Assembly (NCBI GenBank): GCA_040005095.1
Contig: JBDTZN010000024.1
Coordinates: forward strand, 1 to 26,874
Length of the DNA: 26,874 bases
DNA from: UBA5186 sp040005095
GTDB taxonomy: Bacteria; Actinomycetota; Thermoleophilia; Gaiellales; Gaiellaceae
Reading direction: 5' to 3'
Part shown: one piece after another, positions 1-8,245 of the stretch
Layout: each line of letters opens with the position of its first letter
How positions within the stretch are numbered: position 1 is the first letter of the stretch
Notes under the pieces: generated by a model
Seen by the model: the letters and a program-made list of their open reading frames with translations, nothing else
Database searches by the model: none
Told to the model about the DNA's origin: nothing
Program-made: the position numbers and the translations under genes

Positions 1-286
1 CACCGCCGACGCCGTTGAACAGCGCCACCATCTGCGGCATCGCGGTCATCTTCACGCGCCGTCCTGCGACCGCTCCGAAGACTCCGCCGACGAGCATCCC
101 GACCCCGATCTCCCAGTAGCTGACGACCTCGCTCTGCGCGAACGTGACGGCGATCGCGATCAGCATCCCGACGGCGCCGATCCAGTTCCCCCGCCGCGCC
201 GTGGCCGGGTTCGAGAGGAACTTCAGCGCGAGGATGAAACTCACGATCGTGACCAGGTAGAGCAGGTTCGTGAGGTTCTGGTTCAA
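1..286 (-). CDS. pntB: NAD(P) transhydrogenase subunit beta (PntB), N-terminal part
   Basis: This is the membrane subunit that, with the alpha subunits, couples proton entry to hydride transfer from NADH to NADP+. Only about 95 N-terminal residues are in the window and the gene continues past base 1. The visible part has hydrophobic membrane segments and the family signatures SNPATARRGN (about residue 27) and MPQMVALFNGVGG near the cut edge. The start is inferred as TTG at 286, overlapping the pntAB stop in a TTGA arrangement; no in-frame ATG or GTG lies in a better place. Translation is therefore probably coupled to pntAB. Identity is secure from the family motifs; the start codon is less so. 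Confidence 0.9.
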   Translation of the reverse strand, partial: MNQNLTNLLYLVTIVSFILALKFLSNPATARRGNWIGAVGMLIAIAVTFAQSEVVSYWEIGVGMLVGGVFGAVAGRRVKMTAMPQMVALFNGVGG

Positions 287-597
287 CCGGAATCGCGGGT
301 CGGCGGATCCTTCTTCTTGAACATCTCCAGCATCCGGTCCGTGACGACGAAGCCGCCGACGACGTTCGCAGACGCGAGAACGACCGCAACAAGCCCGATC
401 ACGGTAGTGAGGGTGTCCTTGTGGTCGAGGCCCGCGACGAGCATGGCTCCGACGATCACGATCCCGTGAATCGCGTTCGTGCCTGACATCAGAGGCGTGT
501 GCAGCAACGTCGGGACCTTCGAGATCACCTCGAAGCCGAGGAAGATCGCGAGGACGAGGATCGTGATCTCGAAAACGAGCAGAGCGCCGTGGCTCAC
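283..597 (-). CDS. pntAB: NAD(P) transhydrogenase subunit alpha part 2 (PntAB)
   Basis: This 104-residue integral membrane protein is the transmembrane half of the alpha subunit. It is a separate gene in the three-subunit type of transhydrogenase and fused to the NAD-binding part in Escherichia coli. The sequence has an N-terminal hydrophobic helix, the conserved stretch SKVPTLLHTPLMSGTNAIHG (residues 26-45), two further hydrophobic helices, and a charged C-terminus. Length fits the family. The GTG start overlaps the pntAA stop (GTGA) and its own stop overlaps the pntB start, so the three genes form a tightly coupled operon. Confidence 0.95.
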   Translation of the reverse strand: MSHGALLVFEITILVLAIFLGFEVISKVPTLLHTPLMSGTNAIHGIVIVGAMLVAGLDHKDTLTTVIGLVAVVLASANVVGGFVVTDRMLEMFKKKDPPTRDSG

Positions 598-1682
598 GCG
601 GGAACCTCTTCGCGCCGCGTCACGCAGGCGCCGGCGGTGATCTCGTCCTCGAAGTCGAGCGCGAGTTCCCCCTCGGGCGCCAGGTGCTGCAGCAGCGCGG
701 TGACGTTGCGGGCATAGAGCGAGCTCGCGTGGTACGGCATGGTCGCCGGGAGGTTCGTCAGCCCGACGATCGTCACGCCCTCGCGCTCGACCTCGGAGCC
801 CGGCTCGGTCAGCTCGCAGTTGCCGCCCGCCTCGGCCGCGAGATCGACGATCACGGAGCCCGGCCGCATCTCGGCGACCGTGGCCGCAGGGATCAGCTTC
901 GGCGCGGGACGCCCCGGGACGAGCGCGGTCGTGATCACCACGTCGTAGTCCGCCATCACGCGGGCGAGCTCCTGCTGCTGGCGCTCCTGCTCTTCCGCCG
1001 TCAGTTCCCGCGCGTACCCGCCTTCGGTCTCCTCGCCGGTGACGCCCAGATCAAGGAACGTCGCGCCCAGGCTCTCGACCTGTTCGCGCACGGCCGGACG
1101 CACGTCGAACCCGGCGACCACCGCACCGAGGCGCCGCGCGGTCGCGAGCGCCTGCAGGCCCGCGACGCCGGCTCCGAGCACGAGCACCTTCGCGGGAGCG
1201 ACCGTTCCCGCCGCGGTCATCAGCATCGGGAAGAAGCGCGGCAGCCGGTCGGCCGCGATCAACACAGACTTGTAGCCGGACACCGTGGCCTGCGACGAGA
1301 GCGCGTCCATCGCCTGTGCGCGCGTGATCCGCGGGATCGACTCCATCGCGAAGGCGATCACACCGCGCTCGCCGAGGCGCTCGATTCCCTCGCGGTCGGT
1401 GAGCGGCTGCAGGAACGCCACGAGCACCTGGCCGTCGCGCAGCCGGGCGGCCTCGTCGGCGCTCGGCTTCTGCACCTTGACGACCGCGTCCGCATCCCAG
1501 GCGCCGTCTCCTACGGTTGCGCCGGCCTCCGCGTACGCCTCGTCGGTAAAAGAAGCGGCTGTTCCGGCGCCAGGCTCGATCTCGACCTCGAAACCGCTCT
1601 GGACGAGCCGTCCGACGCTGTCCGGGACGAGCGCGACGCGCCGCTCGCCGTCCGCCGACTCCCTCGGGACCCCGATCCTCAC
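594..1682 (-). CDS. pntAA: NAD(P) transhydrogenase subunit alpha part 1 (PntAA), NAD-binding
   Basis: This is the soluble NAD(H)-binding domain I of the proton-translocating transhydrogenase, related to alanine dehydrogenase. The protein has 362 residues and opens with the family signature RIGVPRE...ERRVALVP. A Rossmann motif LGAGVAGLQA is followed by FDVRP, where an acidic residue suits NAD binding. The GTG at 1682 was chosen because family similarity begins exactly there; the frame stays open upstream but that part overlaps the divergent gene and looks unlike protein. It is the first gene of the operon with pntAB and pntB. No Shine-Dalgarno sequence is visible; a TAGAGT hexamer lies 8 nt upstream. 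The separate pntAA and pntAB genes identify the three-subunit form. Confidence 0.95.
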   Translation of the reverse strand: MRIGVPRESADGERRVALVPDSVGRLVQSGFEVEIEPGAGTAASFTDEAYAEAGATVGDGAWDADAVVKVQKPSADEAARLRDGQVLVAFLQPLTDREGIERLGERGVIAFAMESIPRITRAQAMDALSSQATVSGYKSVLIAADRLPRFFPMLMTAAGTVAPAKVLVLGAGVAGLQALATARRLGAVVAGFDVRPAVREQVESLGATFLDLGVTGEETEGGYARELTAEEQERQQQELARVMADYDVVITTALVPGRPAPKLIPAATVAEMRPGSVIVDLAAEAGGNCELTEPGSEVEREGVTIVGLTNLPATMPYHASSLYARNVTALLQHLAPEGELALDFEDEITAGACVTRREEVPA

Positions 1683-1690
1683 GGGGGCTA

Positions 1691-1696
1691 ACTCTA
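1691..1696 (-). promoter_or_regulatory. Candidate -10 element for leaderless pntAA transcript
   Basis: On the minus strand TAGAGT lies 8 nt before the GTG start of pntAA and no ribosome-binding site is visible. The predicted transcription start falls at or beside the start codon. No convincing -35 element is seen. The whole divergent gap to the next gene is only 34 nt. Confidence 0.4.
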
Positions 1697-1716
1697 TTCG
1701 TTCATCATTCGTCGTC

Positions 1717-3711
1717 GTGCCGCGGCTGAGCCCGCTTCGAGCCGGGATCGCCCTCGCGGCGCTCGTCGGCCTCTCGACCACTTTGCGCTGGTGGGCGGCG
1801 GAGCGGATCCCAACTCCGTGGATCGCGCCGGACGAGTTGCTGTACGGGCTGCTTGGCCGCAGCCTGTGGGAGCACGGCAACCTCGACCTGCTCGGCGAGC
1901 CGACGCGCTTCTTCAGCCTGGTGACCCCGGCGCTCGTCGGCGGACCGCTGCGGATCGGGAGCCTCGAGACCGGCTATGACCTGCTGAAGGGCCTGCAGGC
2001 GCTCGCCATGTCGCTCGCCGCAGTGCCCGTCTACCTCTGGGGGCGCGCGTTCCTGACGCGATTCGGGGCGCTGGCCGCCGCGGCGCTCACGGTCGCGATT
2101 CCCGGGCTGGTCTATTCCGGATTGATCATGACCGAGGTCGCCTTCTACCCGATCCTCCTGCTCGCGGCCTGGGCGATCGCGCGGGCGCTCGTGCGCGGCA
2201 CAGTCGGCTCGCAACTCGTCGCGCTCGGCGCGGTCTCGCTCGCCACGCTGACGCGCCTGCAGGCTGCGGTGCTCCTCCCGGTCTTCTTCACGGCGCTCGC
2301 GGTCGATCTCCTGCTCGCGTGCGACCTCCGGCGAATGCGGCGGTTCTGGCCCTTCGCGGCCGGCACGGCCTTGCTGGCCCTGATCTGGAGCCTGTACCGG
2401 CTGCGCCATGGTGGCCCGTTCAGTCAGGTGCTGGGCGGCTACCAGGCGGCGGGGGAGACGCATTACTCGGTCGCCGACGCGTTGCGCTTCGTCCTCTACC
2501 ACGCGGAGTACACGCTCGTCTTCACCGGTGTCGTGCCCGTCTGCGCCTTCGTCCTCCTGCTGGTGCAGGCGGTGCGCGCCCGCCCGGATCCCGAGCTGCG
2601 TGCGTACCTCGCTACGACCGCGGCGCTGACCGTCTGGCTCGTCGCGGAGGTGGGGATCTTCGCCTCGCGCCACGTCGGGCTGCTCGCGGAGCGGAATCTC
2701 TTCGGGCTCGCGCCGCTGTACTTCCTTGGACTCATGCTCTGGATCGAGCGCGGCCTGCCGCGTCCGAGAATCCCGACGCTTGCAGTCGCCCTCGGCGCGG
2801 TCGTCCTGCTGCTCGCACTCCCCGTCGCGCGGTTCGTCTCGCTGCCTGCGCTCCCCGACACGTTCACCCTGATCCCGCTCTACCGGCTGGGCGTACACCA
2901 TCCGCACCTGAACCTCGAGCTGGTCGCCGGCGCGGTGTTCCTGGTCGGCGTCGCCGCGTTCGTCGCCGTTCCACGACAGCTCGGGGTCGTCCTGCCGGCG
3001 GTGCTGCTGGTCGTTTTCGCCGCGGTCTCGGTCTCGGCGAGCCGCGTGGTCGCCGGCCAGGCTGCCCTGGTTCAGCCGGGCACCCTGGGCTCCGACCAGC
3101 GGTGGATCGACAAGGCCGCCACCGGCCCGGTCGCGTACGTCTACACGGGTGACGTCTACTGGAGCTCCGTCTGGGAGACCGCGTTCTGGAATCGCCGGAT
3201 CACGGCCGTCTACGACCTCCTGCTGGCGCAGATTCCGGGCGGGCTTCCGCAGCCGTCGGTGGGGCCAGAGGAGGACGGGCGGGTCGTGACGGCGGATGGA
3301 AAAGGGCTGCGCTGGCCCTACGTCGTCGCGTCGAACTCGATCACCTGGCGCGGGACCCGCCTCGCCGATTCGAGTGCCGGACTCGCGCTCTGGCGCCTCG
3401 ATCCGCCCTTCCGGATGGCCACGTGGGTGCAGAACGTCCAGTACAACGGCGTCGTGGACGAGCACGCGAAGATCTTCGCTTACGACTGCCGCCGGGGCGT
3501 CTTCCGCATCGCCCTGCGGGCACCCGGCTCGCGGAGCGTGCGGCTGCTGCTGAACGAGGGCGCGTTCCGCCGTTTCGAGCTCGGGACGGGGGAGACGATT
3601 GAGCTCACTGTGCCCGCGTCGCCGCCACCCGGTCACAGGCTCTGCTCGTTCGACCTGCTCACCAGCGCACCGGTCGAGACGACGAGATTCGCGTTCGAGC
3701 CGGCGAGGTGA
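1717..3711 (+). CDS. GT-C-like multi-spanning membrane glycosyltransferase homologue, copy 1
   Basis: This 664-residue protein is probably an integral membrane glycosyltransferase of the GT-C fold (ArnT/PMT-like), which would use a lipid-linked sugar donor; donor and acceptor are unknown. The first about 450 residues alternate hydrophobic helices with short loops. An early acidic loop motif, PTPWIAPDELLYG, follows the first helix, where GT-C enzymes place their catalytic acid. The last about 180 residues are largely soluble and contain RWIDKAATGPVAY and FWNRRITAVYDL. The GTG start at 1717 gives the same N-terminus as the paralogue just downstream. No ribosome-binding site is seen. It overlaps the next gene by one base, so the two are co-translated. 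Confidence 0.75.
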   Translation: MPRLSPLRAGIALAALVGLSTTLRWWAAERIPTPWIAPDELLYGLLGRSLWEHGNLDLLGEPTRFFSLVTPALVGGPLRIGSLETGYDLLKGLQALAMSLAAVPVYLWGRAFLTRFGALAAAALTVAIPGLVYSGLIMTEVAFYPILLLAAWAIARALVRGTVGSQLVALGAVSLATLTRLQAAVLLPVFFTALAVDLLLACDLRRMRRFWPFAAGTALLALIWSLYRLRHGGPFSQVLGGYQAAGETHYSVADALRFVLYHAEYTLVFTGVVPVCAFVLLLVQAVRARPDPELRAYLATTAALTVWLVAEVGIFASRHVGLLAERNLFGLAPLYFLGLMLWIERGLPRPRIPTLAVALGAVVLLLALPVARFVSLPALPDTFTLIPLYRLGVHHPHLNLELVAGAVFLVGVAAFVAVPRQLGVVLPAVLLVVFAAVSVSASRVVAGQAALVQPGTLGSDQRWIDKAATGPVAYVYTGDVYWSSVWETAFWNRRITAVYDLLLAQIPGGLPQPSVGPEEDGRVVTADGKGLRWPYVVASNSITWRGTRLADSSAGLALWRLDPPFRMATWVQNVQYNGVVDEHAKIFAYDCRRGVFRIALRAPGSRSVRLLLNEGAFRRFELGTGETIELTVPASPPPGHRLCSFDLLTSAPVETTRFAFEPAR

Positions 3712-5639
3712 TGAGCCGGCTTCGGCGCCCGGGCTACCTCCTGGGCGCACTTGTGCTTGGCTCGACGATCGTGCGTTTCGCGGCCGCGCGCGGCATCCAC
3801 ACGCCGTGGATCATGGCCGACGAGGTCATCTACGGCGAGCTGGGGAAGAGCCTCTACCACTCGGGCCGGTTCGAGGTTCTGGGTGAGCACATCGGCTTCT
3901 TCGGGCTCGTCGTTCCGGCGCTCGTCGGCGGACCGCTGTCCGTCTCGGATCTCGAGCGCGGCTACCACTGGCTGAAGCTCCTGCAAGCGCTTGTGATGTC
4001 GCTGACGGCGGTGCCGGTGTACCTCTGGACGCGCTCGCTCGCCCGCCCCTCCTGGGCGCTCGTCGCCGCCGGGCTGACCGTCGCGATTCCCGGGCTTGCC
4101 TATTCGGGACTCGTGATGACCGAGGTCGCGTTCTACCCGGCGCTCGTGCTCGCGGCCTGGGCGCTCGCGCGCGCGCTCGAACGGCCGATGCTCGCGAACC
4201 AGGGCTGGCTCGTCGCGGCGTGCGCGCTGGCGGCGATGACGCGGCTCCAGGCCTTCGTGCTCCTGCCCGTGTTCGTAACGGCGGTCGCGCTCAAGACCGC
4301 GCTTGACGCCCGCCTCCGCGACGCGCTTCGGCTGTGGCCCGCGGCCACCGGGCTGGTCGCGCTCGCAGGTGCCTGGGCGGGCTGGCGGCTCGCCGCCGAC
4401 GGCAACCTAAGCGCTGTCTTCGGCGCCTACTCGCCGGCCGGAGAGACGAGCTACCCCGCAGGCGAGGCTCTTCGGTTCGCCCTCTACCACGCAGGCGACC
4501 TCGTCCTCATGACCGGCGTCGTGCCGCTGTGCGCGGCCGTGATCCTCGTGAGCCTCCGGCGCGAGGACGGCGGGCTGACGGCATACGTCGCGACAGCCCT
4601 GTCTCTTTGCGCGTGGCTCGTCGTCGAGGTCGGCATCTTCGCGTCCCGGCATGTTGGACTGCTCGCCGAGCGAAACCTGCTGCCACTCGCGCCGGTCGCG
4701 TTCGTCGGGCTCGCGGTCTGGCTCGACCGGGGAACTCCAAGGCCGAGGGTCGCCACCGCACTCGTGGCCGCCGGCGCGGTCGCGCTCGTCGCCGCGCTTC
4801 CGATGTCCAGGTTCGCAACTCCGGAGGCATTTCCGAACGGCTTCACGCTCGAGCCGCTGATCGCCCATCCGGGAGCGCACGTCGACCTGTTTGCCACGCT
4901 CGCCGCCGCGGTGCTGGCGGCGGCGTTCGCGCTTGTGCCACGTCGGTTCGTCGCGATCCTCCCGGCGGTGCTCGCAGCAGTCTTCGTTTGGATCTCGATC
5001 GACTCGAGCCGCGAGATCGTCGAGCGCGACCGCGAGGTGCAGGCGTCGTCGACAGGACCGAACCGCCGCTGGATCGACCGCCACGCGAGCGGACCGGTGT
5101 CCTACCTGTTCATCGGCGACACGAACTGGCCGGCCGTCTGGCAGAACGTGTTCTGGAACCGCCGGATCGCGGGCGTCTACGACCTCGGCGAGGTGGTTGT
5201 GCCCGGCGGGATGCCGCAGACCCGCGTAGAGCCGAGGCCGGACGGTCGGCTCGCCGGCGTGACGACTCCCTATCTCGTCTCGCTCTATCCGGTCGCGTTC
5301 GTCGGCAAGCCCGTCGCGACCGTCGATGGCGGACTCATCCTCTGGCGGCTCGACCCGCCTGCGCGGATCGCGCTCTGGACGCAGCGCGTCGCCGGCCACG
5401 TGCGCGTGCTCGCGTACGGCTGCCGGGGAGGATCACTGCGTTTGGCGTTGCACGGCCCGCTCCCCGACGACGTCGAGCTGCGGCGAAACGACGCTCCGTA
5501 CGCTCGCGTGCGGCTCGACGGATCCGGACGCTGGAGCGGAACGATCCCCGCCGCCCCGCCGAGTCCGAACGGAATCTGCACCTTCGACGTGCTCACTGCG
5601 CCTGCGGTGATCGCGCCGACCGTCGAGTTCCGCCGCTAG
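3711..5639 (+). CDS. GT-C-like multi-spanning membrane glycosyltransferase homologue, copy 2
   Basis: This 642-residue protein is a full-length paralogue of the gene before it. The two align from end to end: HTPWIMADEVIYGELG matches the acidic loop, VVPALVGGPL and MTEVAFYP are conserved, and the C-terminal part shares RWID...GPVSY and FWNRRIAGVYDL. Function is inferred as membrane glycosyl transfer to a cell-surface or lipid-linked acceptor. ATG at 3711 overlaps the upstream stop (TGATG); GTG at 3708 is a possible alternative. The tandem arrangement points to a local duplication followed by divergence, perhaps giving two specificities or a heterodimer. Substrate cannot be read from the sequence. 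Confidence 0.75.
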   Translation: MSRLRRPGYLLGALVLGSTIVRFAAARGIHTPWIMADEVIYGELGKSLYHSGRFEVLGEHIGFFGLVVPALVGGPLSVSDLERGYHWLKLLQALVMSLTAVPVYLWTRSLARPSWALVAAGLTVAIPGLAYSGLVMTEVAFYPALVLAAWALARALERPMLANQGWLVAACALAAMTRLQAFVLLPVFVTAVALKTALDARLRDALRLWPAATGLVALAGAWAGWRLAADGNLSAVFGAYSPAGETSYPAGEALRFALYHAGDLVLMTGVVPLCAAVILVSLRREDGGLTAYVATALSLCAWLVVEVGIFASRHVGLLAERNLLPLAPVAFVGLAVWLDRGTPRPRVATALVAAGAVALVAALPMSRFATPEAFPNGFTLEPLIAHPGAHVDLFATLAAAVLAAAFALVPRRFVAILPAVLAAVFVWISIDSSREIVERDREVQASSTGPNRRWIDRHASGPVSYLFIGDTNWPAVWQNVFWNRRIAGVYDLGEVVVPGGMPQTRVEPRPDGRLAGVTTPYLVSLYPVAFVGKPVATVDGGLILWRLDPPARIALWTQRVAGHVRVLAYGCRGGSLRLALHGPLPDDVELRRNDAPYARVRLDGSGRWSGTIPAAPPSPNGICTFDVLTAPAVIAPTVEFRR

Positions 5640-5642
5640 CCT
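5637..5642 (+). promoter_or_regulatory. Candidate -10 element for phosphoesterase gene
   Basis: TAGCCT ends 6 nt before the ATG at 5649 and includes the TAG stop of the preceding gene. No Shine-Dalgarno sequence precedes the ATG. This fits the leaderless pattern seen at other genes here, although read-through from the upstream genes is equally possible. Confidence 0.35.
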
Positions 5643-5648
5643 GATTCG

Positions 5649-6494
5649 ATGCGCAGGCTCCTCCTAGGCGCGCTCGTTGCACTGGTGCTCGTCCCCGGTG
5701 GTTCCGCAGGCTCGCGCCCGGTGCCGGCGTTCAAGCACGTGATCGTGATCGTCTTCGAGAACAAGGAGCGTTCGTCGGTGCTGGGATCCGCGCCCACCTT
5801 CGACGCCCTGGGCGCGAAGTACGCCCAGCTCACGGGCTATCGAGGCGTGACCCATCCGAGCCTGCCGAACTACCTCGCTCTCGTCTCGGGTTCGACGCAG
5901 GGGATCACCTCGGACTGCACCGACTGCATCGTCGATGCTCCGAACCTCGCCGACACCCTCGAGCGCTTGAAGAAGACCTGGAAGACCTACGCGGAGGGAT
6001 TGCCGTCGCCGGGCTGGACCGGCCCCGCGAGCGGTCGCTATGCGAAGAAGCACAACCCGTTCCTCTACTTCCGGAACGTCGTTTCGAAGCCGGCTCGGCG
6101 AAACCGGGTCGTCCCCCTTGCGCAGCTGTGGCGCGACCTCTCAAGCAAGCGCCTGCCCGATTTCGCGCTCGTGGTCCCAGACCTCTGCAACAGCACACAC
6201 GACTGCCCGGTCAGCACCGGCGATGCATGGCTGGCCCGCGTGACGAAGCCGTTGCTCGCAAGCTCGCAGCTCGCCGGGAGCGTGATCTTCGTGGTCTTCG
6301 ACGAGGGCTCGACCAGCGTGGGCGGAGGCGGCGAGACGTTGGCGCTCGTGCTCGGTCCTGCGGTTCGGCCGGGGTCGAAGTACGCGCGTGTGCTCAACCA
6401 CTACGGGCTCCTCCGCACGATCGAGGACGCCTGGGGACTGCGCCGGGTCGGGCAGTCGGCGCGCGCGAAGCCGATCACGGGGATCTGGAAGTAG
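5649..6494 (+). CDS. Secreted phosphoesterase (acid phosphatase/phospholipase C-like family)
   Basis: This 281-residue protein belongs to the phosphoesterase family that includes phospholipase C and AcpA-type acid phosphatases, alkaline-phosphatase-fold metal enzymes. An N-terminal signal peptide (MRRLLLGALVALVLVPGGSAG, about residues 1-21) predicts export. Family motifs follow in order: HVIVIVFENK with the metal-binding Glu, THPSLPNYLALVSGST, VVPDLCNSTHDC and FVVFDEG. A pair of cysteines in CTDC and another in the Asp-Leu-Cys region could form disulfides outside the cell. It is shorter than classical phospholipases C, close to the minimal domain. Nine bases separate it from the glycosyltransferase pair. 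The phosphate ester it acts on is unknown. Confidence 0.85.
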   Translation: MRRLLLGALVALVLVPGGSAGSRPVPAFKHVIVIVFENKERSSVLGSAPTFDALGAKYAQLTGYRGVTHPSLPNYLALVSGSTQGITSDCTDCIVDAPNLADTLERLKKTWKTYAEGLPSPGWTGPASGRYAKKHNPFLYFRNVVSKPARRNRVVPLAQLWRDLSSKRLPDFALVVPDLCNSTHDCPVSTGDAWLARVTKPLLASSQLAGSVIFVVFDEGSTSVGGGGETLALVLGPAVRPGSKYARVLNHYGLLRTIEDAWGLRRVGQSARAKPITGIWK

Positions 6495-6533
6495 CAGGGT
6501 TCGACCGGCGCGCCCGGAATCAAGGCCGCGCGG

Positions 6534-7085
6534 ATGCTCGACGCTCTCGCTCAGGCAATCGACCACCGCGATCCCTTCGGGACGGGCCACGCGCAGCGCG
6601 TCACCGAGTTGGCCGAGTCGGTCGCGGTTCGGCTGCGTTGGGACGAGCAGCAACTCGCGACGCTACGCATCGGGGCCCGGCTCCACGACGTGGGCAAGCT
6701 GCTTCTCCCGCAGACCCTGCTCGCGAAGCCGGGTGCGCTCGATCCACGTGAGTGGGCACAGATCCGCGCGCATCCGGTGGTCGGCTCGACGCTGATCGCA
6801 CCCGTGCTCGCCGCACGTGCGGCGCTTCCATGCGTCCTCTACCACCACGAGCGCTGGGACGGCGACGGCTATCCGACGGGGCGGCGAGGTCGCGCCATCC
6901 CGGCGGTCGCACGCATCGTCGCGCTGGCGGACGCCTTCGACGCGATGACGTCGGTGCGGCCGTACCGCGACGCGCTCACGCCGCATTCGGCACTGCTGGA
7001 GATCGAGCGGTGTGCCGGCTCGCAGTTCGATCCTGAGCTGGCCTCGGCGTTCGTCGCGGTCTGCTCGGACGCGCGCGCCGCCTGA
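6534..7085 (+). CDS. HD-GYP domain phosphohydrolase
   Basis: This 183-residue protein is essentially a lone HD-GYP domain, the class that includes cyclic-di-GMP phosphodiesterases. All signature elements are present: GTGHAQRV with the first metal His, HDVGK (H51, D52), HHERWDGDGYP (H104, H105, GYP at 112-114), then IPAVARIVALADAFDAMTS and RPYR. No receiver, PAS or membrane domain is attached, so any signal input must come from a partner. ATG at 6534 is the only good start; it has no clear ribosome-binding site. It may be co-transcribed with the phosphoesterase 39 nt upstream. Activity on c-di-GMP is a family inference. Confidence 0.9.
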   Translation: MLDALAQAIDHRDPFGTGHAQRVTELAESVAVRLRWDEQQLATLRIGARLHDVGKLLLPQTLLAKPGALDPREWAQIRAHPVVGSTLIAPVLAARAALPCVLYHHERWDGDGYPTGRRGRAIPAVARIVALADAFDAMTSVRPYRDALTPHSALLEIERCAGSQFDPELASAFVAVCSDARAA

Positions 7086-7110
7086 TCCAAGTAACAGTCT
7101 GTTACTTGGA
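7086..7110. repeat. Perfect 25-bp palindrome between convergent genes (copy A)
   Basis: Arms TCCAAGTAACAG and CTGTTACTTGGA are exact reverse complements around a single central T. It begins on the base after the HD-GYP stop codon and ends five bases before the stop of the convergent dehydrogenase. As RNA it would form an 11-bp stem with a 3-nt loop in either direction, but neither side has a T-tract. Its 17-bp core recurs at 18622-18638, again at a convergent junction. Confidence 0.9.
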
Positions 7111-7115
7111 CGCGT

Positions 7116-8186
7116 TCAGAGAGTCGCCCAGACCTCGAGCTTTGTGCGCGTGCGCCGGATGACCTCGTCGGTGAACTCGGACGTGCCGGCGTGTCCGCCG
7201 AGGTCGGCCGTGCGCACGCCTTCGGAGACCGCTTCCAGGCACGCCTCGCGGATCGCGCGGCCCGCTTGCTGCGCTTCCTCGCTGCAGTAGGCGAGCAGCG
7301 CGGCGCCGGCGAGGATCATCGCCATCGGGTTCGCGACGTTCTTGCCCGCGAGGGACGGTGCGGTGCCGTGCGCTGCCTCGGCCATGACCGCTCTGGGCGC
7401 GTACTCGTCGTTGAAGGCGACGAGCAGCGACTCAGACCCCGCGATCGAGCCGAAGAGCGGCAGGACGAGATCGGAGAGGATGTCGCCGTCGCGGTTCAGC
7501 GCGGGAATCACGAGCGGAGCGCCGGTGGACGCGACGAGCAGCGCAAACGTTGCGTCGATCAGCTGCGGCTCGTAGGGAACCTCGGGATGGCGCTCGGCGG
7601 CGGCGTCCATCTCCTCCTTGAGCATGCCTTCGTAGGTGGGACTGACCGTGTACTTGGGGCCGCCGAAGACCTTGGCGCCCGTGCGCTCGGCCTGGCGAAA
7701 CGAGAACTCGGCGACCGACCGGCAGATCCGGCGTTCGATCCGTTCGGTGCGGTACGCGACCTCGTCGTCCCCTTCGCCCTCGCGCCACTCCTTCGCCCCG
7801 TAGGCGTCGCCCACCGCCATGCGCACGATCGAGATCGGCGCGTGCACGCCGCCGAGCGGAACGACGCCGGGGATGCGGCGGCCGGTTCGGACGATCACTT
7901 GTCCGTCGATCTCCTCCCGCAGGATGCGGTTCGGCGAGCCGACGTCGTCGCGCCCCTCCGGCGTCACGGTCGCTCCCTTGAGGCCGAGCCCGTGCTCGCG
8001 GATCGCCGCGGCGGCCTCGTACACGACACGGTTGCCGGTCGCCCGGCGAGACTCCAGGGAAAGGTCGAACCAGGGGAACTCCAGCTCGAGCCCGATCACG
8101 TCTCGCTGCAGCACCCGCAGCGCTTCTTCGAGCAGCTCCTGACCAGTCTGGTCGCCCTCGAGGACGACAATCGTGTTCGCGTCCAT
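7116..8186 (-). CDS. Isocitrate/isopropylmalate-type beta-decarboxylating dehydrogenase
   Basis: This 356-residue enzyme belongs to the NAD(P)-dependent decarboxylating dehydrogenases of (R)-2-hydroxyacids, the family of isocitrate, isopropylmalate and tartrate dehydrogenases. The N-terminus has VVLEGDQTGQELL. A region containing SPNRILREEIDG and RRIPGV resembles the substrate loop of isocitrate dehydrogenases. Near the C-terminus HGTAPSLAGKNVANPMAM is the cofactor-binding signature, and NRDGDILSD supplies metal-binding acids. The isocitrate side of the family fits slightly better than isopropylmalate, but the usual GRHAxGDQY segment reads VRMAVGDAYGA, so the substrate remains open. No leu or citric-acid-cycle gene is adjacent. 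The ATG at 8186 lacks a Shine-Dalgarno sequence and has TACAAT 9 nt upstream. Confidence 0.85.
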   Translation of the reverse strand: MDANTIVVLEGDQTGQELLEEALRVLQRDVIGLELEFPWFDLSLESRRATGNRVVYEAAAAIREHGLGLKGATVTPEGRDDVGSPNRILREEIDGQVIVRTGRRIPGVVPLGGVHAPISIVRMAVGDAYGAKEWREGEGDDEVAYRTERIERRICRSVAEFSFRQAERTGAKVFGGPKYTVSPTYEGMLKEEMDAAAERHPEVPYEPQLIDATFALLVASTGAPLVIPALNRDGDILSDLVLPLFGSIAGSESLLVAFNDEYAPRAVMAEAAHGTAPSLAGKNVANPMAMILAGAALLAYCSEEAQQAGRAIREACLEAVSEGVRTADLGGHAGTSEFTDEVIRRTRTKLEVWATL

Positions 8187-8195
8187 GGCGGCGCG

Positions 8196-8201
8196 ATTGT
8201 A
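8196..8201 (-). promoter_or_regulatory. Candidate -10 element (TACAAT) for the dehydrogenase gene
   Basis: TACAAT on the minus strand matches the -10 consensus TATAAT at five of six positions. It ends 9 nt before the ATG, leaving a predicted leader of about 0-3 nt. No -35 match is evident. Confidence 0.45.
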
Positions 8202-8245
8202 CTGGCGCGATTAGCGCGGCCCGGACGCGGACACGATGGGTGCCT

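Noticed and set aside
1705..3750. Long minus-strand frame of 681 codons opposite the first glycosyltransferase
   Set aside because: Charged low-complexity composition typical of antisense frames in GC-rich genes; the plus-strand protein has a conserved paralogue.
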